Shown here piece by piece: positions 26,622 to 42,916 of a stretch of DNA of 64,000 nucleotides. A program made the translations under genes and the position numbers. The notes under the pieces were generated by a model that did not search any database, was not told the origin of the DNA, and was given only the letters and a program-made list of their open reading frames with translations. This DNA comes from CALDUY01 sp046350255 (GTDB lineage: Bacteria > Planctomycetota > Planctomycetia > Gemmatales > Gemmataceae). Location: positions 1-64,000 of the forward strand of contig JAXMAV010000014.1 of assembly GCA_046350255.1 (NCBI GenBank), read 5' to 3'. The stretch's first letter is position 1, and each line of letters opens with the position of its first letter.

Positions 26622-29600
26622 ATGTCGTTCTTCGGTCTTGCTGATTGGCGTGGCTGGTTCAACGGAAAGCCGGTCGGCACCAAAAGTCGCCGCCCTCCCC
26701 GACTGCGGCTGGAGGAACTGGAAGTCCGTTTGACGCCGGCGACATTCACCGTGCCCAGGGACGCGAGTGATCTGCGTGCCGCGCTCGTGGCCGTCTCGCA
26801 AAGCAGGGATGCCAACAACATCATTGTCCTGCCCGCTGGGACGATCAAGGTCGCCAATCTGAAGCTCAACATCCGGGCGGGTCGATCCCTGACCATCATG
26901 GGGAAAGGGGCCGATCAAACGATCCTCAGCGCCAACCTGGCGAATCGCGTCATCGAGGTCGTCGGCGGCACGGTTCGCTTTAGAGATCTGGCGATCGCGA
27001 ACGGCAAGACGGCGGGCAAAGGCGGCGGCCTATTGATCGATGCCGGAACCGTATCGCTCAACCGGGTAGTGGTGCGAAACTGCGTCGCCCGCGGGGCGGA
27101 CGGCGCGGCCGGAAACACCACCACGTTAACGGTTGGCCAACGGGGGCAGGACGCCTTCGGCGGGGGGGTGTACCTGACTGCCGGCACCTTGAACCTCTAC
27201 CACACCACGATCACCACCTGTCAGGCGCTCGCTGGCAAGGGCGGGGATGGCCCGCGTGGCGGCAACGGCGGGGTGGCGTCGGGCGGGGGGTTGTACGTCG
27301 CGAACGGGACCGTGATCGGCCAGAGTTGCGGTTTCAGCAACAACCTGGCGCGCGGCGGCGACGGCGGCAAAGGGTTGGATGGCTTCGGCGGAACCATGTG
27401 GGACGGATTGGAAGCTCCGGGTGGGAGCGGTGGCAACGGCGGCGACGGCCGTGGCGGCGGGTTCCAAGCCGAGCGGGGCACCGTCACCCTGTTTGCCCCT
27501 CGGGTCACCGAGAATGAGGCGCGGGGAGGAAACGGCGGCGCGGGCGGGCTGGGCTCTTCCCTCCCCATTGACATCGGCAATGCCGGCCACGGCGGGCATG
27601 GCGGCTCGGGCGGCAGCGGCCTGGGAGGTGGGGGCAATAGCGCCTTCGCCTGGTTCAGGCTAGTCGATGCCCCCTTTCAACCTGAGGAGGCAACGACCGC
27701 GAGCTTCTTGCTCAACCGCGCCGTGGGGGGCGACGGAGGAAACGCCGGTGCCGGTAAGGCCCGCTCTGGCGTAGGTGCCTACGGCTCAGACGGCGGCCAT
27801 GGCGGCAACGGCGGGGCGGCAGCCGGCGGCGGTTTGTACGGCCTCGACCTCGACATTTACGGCGGCGGGATCGTCAACTGCCAGGCACGCGGTGGTAAGG
27901 GCGGCGACGGCGGCAAGGGTGACGACGGCTATGTGAGTGGGACAACCGACGAGAACTTCGTTTTTCACGGAACCTTTGGCTTCGTCGGCAGCGGCGGGTA
28001 CGGCGGCAAGGGCGGTGCCGCCAACGGAGGAGGGTTGTACGCGGAAGGCCTGGGCAACCTTTTCCAGACCGCACTGACAGGGGACACGGCGGTTGGCGGA
28101 ACCGGCGGCAATGGTGCCGTGGGTGGCACCGGCATGCATGGCTACGAAGATAGGCCGGGCCTCGTCAATCCGGATGGCACTCGTCCGGGAGGTAGTGGTT
28201 TTCTGAACTACCGCGCCGGCCATCCCAACGGTACCTATGAACCCTACACCTCGAACCGCTTTGGGATTATCGACAGCCATGGCGATTCTCGCATGGTTGA
28301 TATCTACACGGGTGGGGGCGATGGCGGAGCCGGGGGCGCGGGCGGGAATGCCCAGGGTGGCGGCTGTGCGTTCCTGGGAGACGGCAAGTTCACCGTGGTG
28401 GACTCCACCTTTGCCTTCGACTCGGCCCGGGGGGGCGTTGGCGGAGCCGGCGGAGAAGGCGGCCGTGGCAAGACTGGTGCTCCGGGTGGCTTGATCAAGA
28501 AGAATGAAGGTTCTCCCTTGCTGTACGGCGGAGGCGGAATCGGGGGGAACGGCGGCCGGGGTGGAGTCGGCGGATCCGGGGGGAACGCCCTTGGCGGTGG
28601 CCTGTTCGATGGGGGGATGGCCTCGGGGAACACCCGGCCGAACCTCTACGTTTACGCCGGCTCCATCACCGGGTCCGTTCAGGGGGGCAACGGTGGAACC
28701 AGCGGCAACGGCGGGATGGGCGGCAATGGTGGGAGCGGCGCGCCGGGTGGTTGGGGCGGGGATGCCTTCGAGTCGTTGGGCGGCGATGCGCGGGGCAGTG
28801 CCGTCTACCTCGATGGCTCCATCCAGAAGATCATCTGGGTCGGCACCGTACGAAATGGCAAGTCTTCTCCAGGTGTCGCGGGGATTCTGCCTGTTGCAGG
28901 CGAGGGGGGCAGTTCTGGAGGCCCCAATTTCGACCCAGATGAGAACTTCAATTCCCTCCCTTACCTGGCAAGCGGGGCCGGCCGCCCAGGGATAGTCCAC
29001 GCCGGCTGGGATGGTACACGCGAGGTGGATACGCTGGAGCATCTTGCCAGCACTTTTAGCGAGGACAACCATCAGCCCGACGGACCTGCCATCCTGATGT
29101 TTTCGCCCATCCCGCCGGCCCTCGCGCAGGGGGTCGCGCCACGTTACCCGGTCTACGTGGTGGCTTTCACGACGGACGGCCGCGTCAAGGGGGAACTCAG
29201 CGGCACCGTGGTTCTGAACACCAACGGCCTGCGCACCGAGGACAACATCGCCGGCAATTACGACCTGGCGGGCATTGATTCCGTCCAGATGGACAACGGC
29301 CTCGCGGTCTTCTCCGACTTCCGAATCGTGAACACGTACAGCCTACCTCGACACCTGTTCGCCAGCAGTGATGCGGCTCTGGGGCAACGAGTGCCGTCTG
29401 CCTCGGCGCCGTTCATGACCATCGCGGCCCCGCGGGTCACCGCCAACATCACAAGGGCAGGAGTACTCACCGTCACGGGCACGGATGGCAACGACAACAT
29501 TGACATCCACCAGGCCAACGGAAAGATCACGGTGGCGGGGGTGAAGATCGACATCAGCGGGACGCCGAACAAGCTCAATTATGCCTGGGCCACCGCGGTC

Positions 29601-30581
29601 AAGAAGATCATCGTGTACGCCAACGGCGGCAATGACAGCGTCCGCCTGGACCAGGGTGCCCAGGCCATCAGCGCGCCCACGTTCCTCGACGGCGGGCCGG
29701 GCGATGATCTGATCGTTGGCGCAAAGCATGGCAAGAATCAGATGTTCGGCCGCCAGGATGACGACCAGCTCGTTGCTGGCAACATGGCGGACGAACTGGA
29801 TGGCGGCGACGGCAATGACGCCGTGTGCGGCGGGCCTCTGACGACCCTCGTCGGCGGTGCTGGCCGCGATCGTTTCCTGTGGCGCGACTCGTTGGGCGCT
29901 CTCCCGGAAGACTACCGCCTGCACCAGGCCGAGGATGTTCTCTTCCACCTCGATATCGGCCCCGCCACGGACGTCAACATCGACGGCGTGATGACGCATT
30001 ACACGGGCAAAGACTGGGACGCCGATGATATTCTGACGGTGGACAGGGTATTCTCTCGCTTACAGAGCCTGAGCTTGACGAAACTCCTCCGCAAGGCCGA
30101 CGGTTCGGAACTGAGCTTCGATCGCTTCGCCAGCGGGCGCGGGTTCAACGAGGGCACGTACATTGCCCTGACGGACAACCAGTTCAACTCCTCGACGGAC
30201 TATGTCGCGGCCTACGTCTTGCACGAGATCGGTCACAACTGGGACGTGTCGCAATCCGGGTGGAATGCCTTCCTGGCCCTGAGTGGCTGGACCCATGTCT
30301 TCCCCGCCGATCCCGCACAACCGGGTCAACTCGATCCCAGATACAGTCCAATGACGAGTAATCCGGACGCGACCCATGGCTGGTGGTACCTCAAGACCGC
30401 GCAATTCGTCAGCCAGTACGCGAAGAACACCCCCCTGGACGACTTCGCCGAGTCCTTCGCAGCGTACTTCATGGCCCGGTGTGGTTTCCGCTGGTCCGAC
30501 TACGGAAAGGCCGGTGATCCGGGAGTCACCGGAGCGCCGGACAAGATAGCCCACCTCGAGGACTGGCTTCGCGTCTTGTGA
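26622..30581 (+). CDS. Gly-rich/RTX surface protein with C-terminal HExxH metallopeptidase-like domain
   Basis: A 1319-aa protein. The start at 26622 is preferred over 26577 because GGAGAG lies ~10 bases upstream. The N-terminus is basic and carries LEELEVRLTPATF (about 30-42). Residues about 45-160 look like a beta-helix (adjacent TIMGKGADQTI and VVRNCVAR strands). A long Gly/Asn/Ala-rich region to about 750 repeats GGxGGxGG units, resembling mycobacterial PGRS. RTX-like nonapeptides (GGDGNDAV, DGGPGDDLIVG) lie around 1020-1085. The end has His1201-Glu-Ile-Gly-His1205 (LHEIGHNWD) and Glu1277 in DDFAESFAAYF, the pattern of a zinc peptidase. It is probably secreted; substrate is unknown. It lies between the two copies of the 152-bp repeat. 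Confidence 0.85.
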   Translation: MSFFGLADWRGWFNGKPVGTKSRRPPRLRLEELEVRLTPATFTVPRDASDLRAALVAVSQSRDANNIIVLPAGTIKVANLKLNIRAGRSLTIMGKGADQTILSANLANRVIEVVGGTVRFRDLAIANGKTAGKGGGLLIDAGTVSLNRVVVRNCVARGADGAAGNTTTLTVGQRGQDAFGGGVYLTAGTLNLYHTTITTCQALAGKGGDGPRGGNGGVASGGGLYVANGTVIGQSCGFSNNLARGGDGGKGLDGFGGTMWDGLEAPGGSGGNGGDGRGGGFQAERGTVTLFAPRVTENEARGGNGGAGGLGSSLPIDIGNAGHGGHGGSGGSGLGGGGNSAFAWFRLVDAPFQPEEATTASFLLNRAVGGDGGNAGAGKARSGVGAYGSDGGHGGNGGAAAGGGLYGLDLDIYGGGIVNCQARGGKGGDGGKGDDGYVSGTTDENFVFHGTFGFVGSGGYGGKGGAANGGGLYAEGLGNLFQTALTGDTAVGGTGGNGAVGGTGMHGYEDRPGLVNPDGTRPGGSGFLNYRAGHPNGTYEPYTSNRFGIIDSHGDSRMVDIYTGGGDGGAGGAGGNAQGGGCAFLGDGKFTVVDSTFAFDSARGGVGGAGGEGGRGKTGAPGGLIKKNEGSPLLYGGGGIGGNGGRGGVGGSGGNALGGGLFDGGMASGNTRPNLYVYAGSITGSVQGGNGGTSGNGGMGGNGGSGAPGGWGGDAFESLGGDARGSAVYLDGSIQKIIWVGTVRNGKSSPGVAGILPVAGEGGSSGGPNFDPDENFNSLPYLASGAGRPGIVHAGWDGTREVDTLEHLASTFSEDNHQPDGPAILMFSPIPPALAQGVAPRYPVYVVAFTTDGRVKGELSGTVVLNTNGLRTEDNIAGNYDLAGIDSVQMDNGLAVFSDFRIVNTYSLPRHLFASSDAALGQRVPSASAPFMTIAAPRVTANITRAGVLTVTGTDGNDNIDIHQANGKITVAGVKIDISGTPNKLNYAWATAVKKIIVYANGGNDSVRLDQGAQAISAPTFLDGGPGDDLIVGAKHGKNQMFGRQDDDQLVAGNMADELDGGDGNDAVCGGPLTTLVGGAGRDRFLWRDSLGALPEDYRLHQAEDVLFHLDIGPATDVNIDGVMTHYTGKDWDADDILTVDRVFSRLQSLSLTKLLRKADGSELSFDRFASGRGFNEGTYIALTDNQFNSSTDYVAAYVLHEIGHNWDVSQSGWNAFLALSGWTHVFPADPAQPGQLDPRYSPMTSNPDATHGWWYLKTAQFVSQYAKNTPLDDFAESFAAYFMARCGFRWSDYGKAGDPGVTGAPDKIAHLEDWLRVL

Positions 30582-30929
30582 TTTACGAGATCGGTGAAGC
30601 TGGTGCCTTTGCCAGTGGACCGGTGGGCCGGCTTGACTGGCGTCCCCCGAGGTGCGTGTGCGCCTGGCCAGTATCAGAGGGTAGATGCCAGTAGTGCCGC
30701 GGGCAGGTCGTTTCCACTGATTGACGGACCTTGTCGACTCACCTCGCCACGTTGTGAACTCTTCCAGCTACCGAGTGAGGAAGTAATTCGCTTGCTGGAC
30801 CACGGCGGACCGTTGAGAGGGCGAGGTTCGTCGAGGGGGCACCATGAGACGAGCAGGGACCGAGGGGGACAAACGGTGGCCCTCCCAGGATACCGCCGCG
30901 CGTAGGGGTTGCCCCCTCCATTCTCGGGG

Positions 30930-30959
30930 GGAACATTGCTGGGGAATCTGTACTATAAT
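30930..30959 (+). promoter_or_regulatory. Candidate promoter of the signalling operon
   Basis: GGAACA at 30930-30935 is followed after 18 bases by TATAAT at 30954-30959. GGAAC is a common -35 element of ECF-type promoters, whereas TATAAT is a housekeeping -10. Both elements are kept in the degenerate copy A (26282 and 26306 region). A conventional TTGACA -35 is absent. Confidence 0.4.
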
Positions 30960-30993
30960 TCAAAGAGCCAGGCTACCTGCCGATCTGCTGCCT

Positions 30994-31007
30994 CCCTCCT
31001 GTGAGGG
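30994..31007 (+). other. Leader hairpin with conserved stem and variable loop
   Basis: CCCTC-CTGT-GAGGG lies about 25 bases before the kinase ATG. In copy A the stem is identical but the loop reads TGAT, so three substitutions cluster in the loop and none in the stem. This is consistent with a structured leader RNA near the ribosome site, but the sample is one pair of copies. Confidence 0.35.
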
Positions 31008-31032
31008 CTCTCCATCCTGTGGAAGGCGTGCC

Positions 31033-32904
31033 ATGTCACGCGACCCGACCTTGTTAGTTGTGGACGACGAGCCGATCGGGCGGGCGGCATTCCAATCGTT
31101 GCTGGCCGGGCAGGGCTATCGACTCGAGTACGCCAATGATGGGCCGTCGGCGCTGCAGAAGGCGGCCGACCTCCTGCCGGATCTCATCATCCTCGACGTG
31201 ATGATGCCCGGCATGGATGGGTTCGAGGTCACCCGGCGCGTACGGGCTCTGCCTGCCCTGGCCGAGGTGCCGATTCTGCTGGTTACCGCGCTGGATGATC
31301 CCGCGTCGCGCCTGGCTGGTCTGGAAGCCGGGGCCGACGATTTCATCACCAAGCCGGTCGATCGGATTGAGATGCGGGCCCGGGTGCGAGCCATCACGCG
31401 GCTCAATCGCTTTCGTCGGCTACTCGACGAACGCTCGAACTACCAGCGGCTATTCGAGGATGCGCCCTGCGGCTTGCTGGTGCTCGAAGAGCAGACGGCC
31501 ATCGTGCAGGCCAACGCGATTGGCCGTCAGTTGCTGGGCCGGTGGCGCGGAAACCAGTCGCTGACTCAGCTGGCGCAGCTGCTCCCCGCTAGTGAGGCGG
31601 AGCGGCTGGCGCAGCTACTGGCGGAGGCGGAGGCCAACCCCAGGTCCCGGCCGCAGGCCGAGTTCCACTTTCAGTCCAACGCCAAGGAACCGGTGTGGAT
31701 TCACGTGGTGGTGTCGCTGTTTCCGTCGGCATCTCGTCCGGCGTTTCAGGTGGCGCTCACCGATCGCACCCCCGAGCGTCTGCTGGAAGAAGAGCTGCGG
31801 CAGGCCCAGAAGATCGAGACCATCGGACAACTGGCCGGCGGGATCGCCCACGATCTGAACAACGTGCTGACCGTGATCAACGGCTTCACGGCGCTAGCGC
31901 TGGGGCGGTTGGCTCCGGGGGATAGCTGCCGCGAACACCTGCAGCAGGTCGTCCAGGCGGGGCAGCGGGCGGCGAACCTCACCCGGCAACTGCTGCTGTT
32001 CAGCAAGAAGCAGATTCTCGCCCCGGTCGATCTCGACCTGAACGCCCTGATCCGCGATCTGGAAAAGATGATTCGCCGGCTCATCGGCGAGAACATCGCG
32101 GTGCGGACGCGACTGGCCAGCGACGTGGGAGCCATCCGCGCCGACCCGGTGCAGATCGAACAGATCCTCTTCAACCTGGCCACCAACGCGCGCGATGCGA
32201 TGAGTGGCGGTGGCACGCTCACCTTCGAGACCAGCCCTTGGCCCGGCAACCCTGGCGAAGAAGCATGCGTACGCCTGACCGTGGAGGACACCGGCTGCGG
32301 CATTTCGCCCGAGGTGCAGGCGCGCATGTTCGAGCCGTTCTTCACCACCAAGGAGGCAGGCAAGGGCACCGGGCTGGGGCTGGCGACGGTGCAGCGCATC
32401 CTGCAGCAATGTCGCGCCCGCCTCAAGGTGACGTCTCAGGTGGGGGTGGGCACTCGGTTTCAGATCGATTTCCCCCAGGTGGGAGCATCCCCGAATACCC
32501 CGATGGCCACCGCATCCGAGACGGAGAGCCCACGGTACACCGAAACCATTCTGGTGGCAGAGGATGACTTCTCGGTCCGCACGATGGCCCGGTTTGCGCT
32601 GCAGGCGGTCGGCTATCAGGTTCTGGCCGCCGGCGATGGGGAGGAAGCGCTCCGGGAAGTGAAAAAGTACATGGGGCCGATCCACCTGCTGTTTACCGAT
32701 GCGGTCATGCCGAAGCTGGGAGGGCGCGATCTCAGCGAACTGGTACGGCCGCTGCAACCCGGGATCAAGGTGCTGTTCACCTCCGGGTACGACGACAGCG
32801 AGCTCACCCGCACGGCGGTGCTGCAAGGCAAAGTGGCCTTTCTGCCCAAACCCTACACTCCCGCCCTGTTGTTGAAGAAAGTCCGCGAGGTACTCGATCC
32901 GTGA
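31033..32904 (+). CDS. Hybrid histidine kinase, REC-PAS-HisKA-HATPase-REC
   Basis: A soluble 623-aa kinase. The N-terminal receiver (about 5-120) has LIILDVMMPGMDG and ITKPVD. A PAS domain (about 135-255) follows. The phosphoacceptor is His273 in GGIAHDLNNVL, and the ATP lid reads FFTTKEAGKGTGLGLA. A second receiver at the C-terminus has LLFTDAVMP and LPKPY. The start at 31033 has GGAAGG seven bases upstream; an in-phase open frame further 5' lies in the repeat and is rejected. Its stop overlaps the GTG start of the next gene. With receivers at both ends it may both receive and pass on phosphate within the cluster. Confidence 0.92.
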   Translation: MSRDPTLLVVDDEPIGRAAFQSLLAGQGYRLEYANDGPSALQKAADLLPDLIILDVMMPGMDGFEVTRRVRALPALAEVPILLVTALDDPASRLAGLEAGADDFITKPVDRIEMRARVRAITRLNRFRRLLDERSNYQRLFEDAPCGLLVLEEQTAIVQANAIGRQLLGRWRGNQSLTQLAQLLPASEAERLAQLLAEAEANPRSRPQAEFHFQSNAKEPVWIHVVVSLFPSASRPAFQVALTDRTPERLLEEELRQAQKIETIGQLAGGIAHDLNNVLTVINGFTALALGRLAPGDSCREHLQQVVQAGQRAANLTRQLLLFSKKQILAPVDLDLNALIRDLEKMIRRLIGENIAVRTRLASDVGAIRADPVQIEQILFNLATNARDAMSGGGTLTFETSPWPGNPGEEACVRLTVEDTGCGISPEVQARMFEPFFTTKEAGKGTGLGLATVQRILQQCRARLKVTSQVGVGTRFQIDFPQVGASPNTPMATASETESPRYTETILVAEDDFSVRTMARFALQAVGYQVLAAGDGEEALREVKKYMGPIHLLFTDAVMPKLGGRDLSELVRPLQPGIKVLFTSGYDDSELTRTAVLQGKVAFLPKPYTPALLLKKVREVLDP

Positions 32905-33338
32905 GCGCCCATCTGCCCGAATCTCTGACTGCTCCTTCTCGGTCCGAATCTGTAACCCGGCGCCGGGTGCTGATCATCGACGATGACTCGCAGATGCGCT
33001 GCTGGCTCCGCACCGTGCTAGAGGCCGAAGGATTCGAGGTGACCGAGGCGGATGATGGCGTGACCGGGCTGAAAAGCTTCGAGCGTCAACCGCCGGCGCT
33101 GGTGGTGTGCGACATCTTCATGCCGGAGAAGGAAGGGCTGTCGACCATCCGGGAGATGCGACGGCTGAATCCCCGGCAGCCGGTTATTGCCATGAGTGGT
33201 GGAGGCCGTCTGCTGCGCATGGATCATCTGGTGACGGCCACGCATTTTGGGGCGGCGGCCACGCTGATGAAGCCGTTTTCCGCCGACGAACTGGTGCTGG
33301 CCATCAACGCCGTGTTGAGTGAAGCCAGGCCCGAGTGA
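32901..33338 (+). CDS. Single-domain response regulator
   Basis: A 145-aa receiver with about 18 extra N-terminal residues and no output domain. The acidic pocket is IIDDDSQMR, the phosphoacceptor is Asp71 in VVCDIFMPEKEG, Ser occupies the Thr/Ser position in IAMSGGG, and Lys lies in LMKPFS. It starts with GTG overlapping the upstream TGA (GTGA), so translation is coupled to the hybrid kinase. Such CheY-like proteins act by protein contact or as phosphate shuttles; in this cluster a shuttle between kinases is a reasonable inference. Confidence 0.9.
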   Translation: MSAHLPESLTAPSRSESVTRRRVLIIDDDSQMRCWLRTVLEAEGFEVTEADDGVTGLKSFERQPPALVVCDIFMPEKEGLSTIREMRRLNPRQPVIAMSGGGRLLRMDHLVTATHFGAAATLMKPFSADELVLAINAVLSEARPE

Positions 33339-33371
33339 CGCCGGCGGCAGGTCGTGCCTGCTGGAGGAGAG

Positions 33372-34387
33372 ATGAGTCGGGACGACATCCGGGCACAGCA
33401 GGCACGAGCCCCAGGTCGATACCGGTGGTGGTTGGCGCCGGTGGCTGTGGTCGGAGTGCTGAGTGGCGCGTTGTTCCTGCTGCGCCCGGATCCGCCTCCG
33501 GGGCTGTTTCGGGTGGCGATTCAACCCTGGCCGGGCTACGCGCCTGGCTACCTGGCACGAGATCGCGCGTCCTGGAAACGCGAGGGGATTCGGGCCATCG
33601 AGCTGCCCACTGACGCCGACACCGTCCGGGCGATGCAGGCGCGGGTGGTCGAGGCGGCCTGCCTTCCCCTGGATGCCGTGATTCGGATGAAGGACCAGGG
33701 CCTGGACCTGCGCGTGGTCGTGGTGACTGACTATTCGCAGGGCAGCGATGCTGTCCTCAGCGTTGGAACACGGGTGGCAACCCTGGCCGGGCTGCGCGGG
33801 AAGCGCGTGGCTGTGGAGCGGCTGGGAGGCGGTATGCTGGTGCTGGGGCGAGCCCTGCGCCAGGGAGGGCTGAGGCTGGCCGACGTCACGCTGGTCAATG
33901 CGGACCTGCCCGACCACCTGCAGCTGGCCCAGCAGAACAAGGTGGATGCGCTGGTGACGTATGCGCCCTACAAGCAGGCGTTGCTCGAAGCGGGCAACCG
34001 TCTGCTGATCGATAGCCGCCAGCTGCCCGGGGAGATTGTTCAGGTGGTGGTGGTGCGAGGCGACGTGCTGGCGGGGCAGATGGGCGCGGTGCGCGGCCTG
34101 GTGCAGGGTTGGCAGGAAGCTGCCGGCGAGCTGGAGGAAGATCCGGCGCTGGCCTCTGAGGCGGCCCGGGCCATGGGGCTGACTCCCATGCACTTTGCCG
34201 CTGCCCGGGGCGAGGTGCGCCGGGTGGGTCGTTCGGAAAGCTGGGCGCTAGTCACGGGCAAGACGCGAGGCCTGACGGGCGCCGCGGAAGCGATCACCAG
34301 CGATCTGGTGGAGTTTGGGCTGATCCCCGAGCCGATCCCGGTGGCGGCTCTGTTTCTGTCTCCGGCCGAAGCCAGGGGGCTACAACC

Positions 34388-34391
<4 letters not shown>
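33372..34391 (+). CDS. SsuA/NMT1-like periplasmic binding protein, membrane-anchored
   Basis: A 339-aa protein of the NMT1/THI5/SsuA substrate-binding fold. A single N-terminal membrane segment (WWLAPVAVVGVLSGALFLL, about 20-38) exports or anchors it. The fold is readable from FRVAIQPWPGYAPGYLAR, the DADTVRAMQ segment, GLRGKRVAVERLGGG and ALVTYAPYKQALLEAG. Related proteins bind sulfonates, pyrimidines or nitrate analogues for ABC uptake. No permease or ATPase gene lies near it; instead it is 33 bases behind a response regulator and overlaps the start of a giant sensor kinase. The start at 33372 has GGAGGAG upstream. A role in presenting a ligand to the kinase is inferred. Confidence 0.87.
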
Positions 34392-42892
<8,501 letters not shown>

Positions 42893-42916
42893 CTCTCTGC
42901 CAGGTTCAGGGCCGCG

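Larger units (their letters stand above)
30582..31032. other. 451-base region before the signalling operon
   Basis: No gene is supported. The second half is copy B of the direct repeat and holds the promoter and leader of the kinase gene. The first ~350 bases contain nothing recognisable and no clear terminator for the metallopeptidase gene. Confidence 0.5.
30929..31079 (+). repeat. 152-base direct repeat, copy B (functional copy at the kinase gene)
   Basis: This copy includes the promoter-like box, the leader hairpin, the ribosome site and the first 15-16 codons of the hybrid kinase starting at 31033. It matches 26281-26432 at about 134 of 152 positions. Because here the ATG and frame are intact, it is taken as the parent or surviving copy. 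Confidence 0.85.

Noticed and set aside
27230..28800. Dense short repeats resembling a CRISPR or satellite array
   Set aside because: They are in-frame GGxGGxGG codon repeats inside one long open frame, without constant repeat length or unique spacers.
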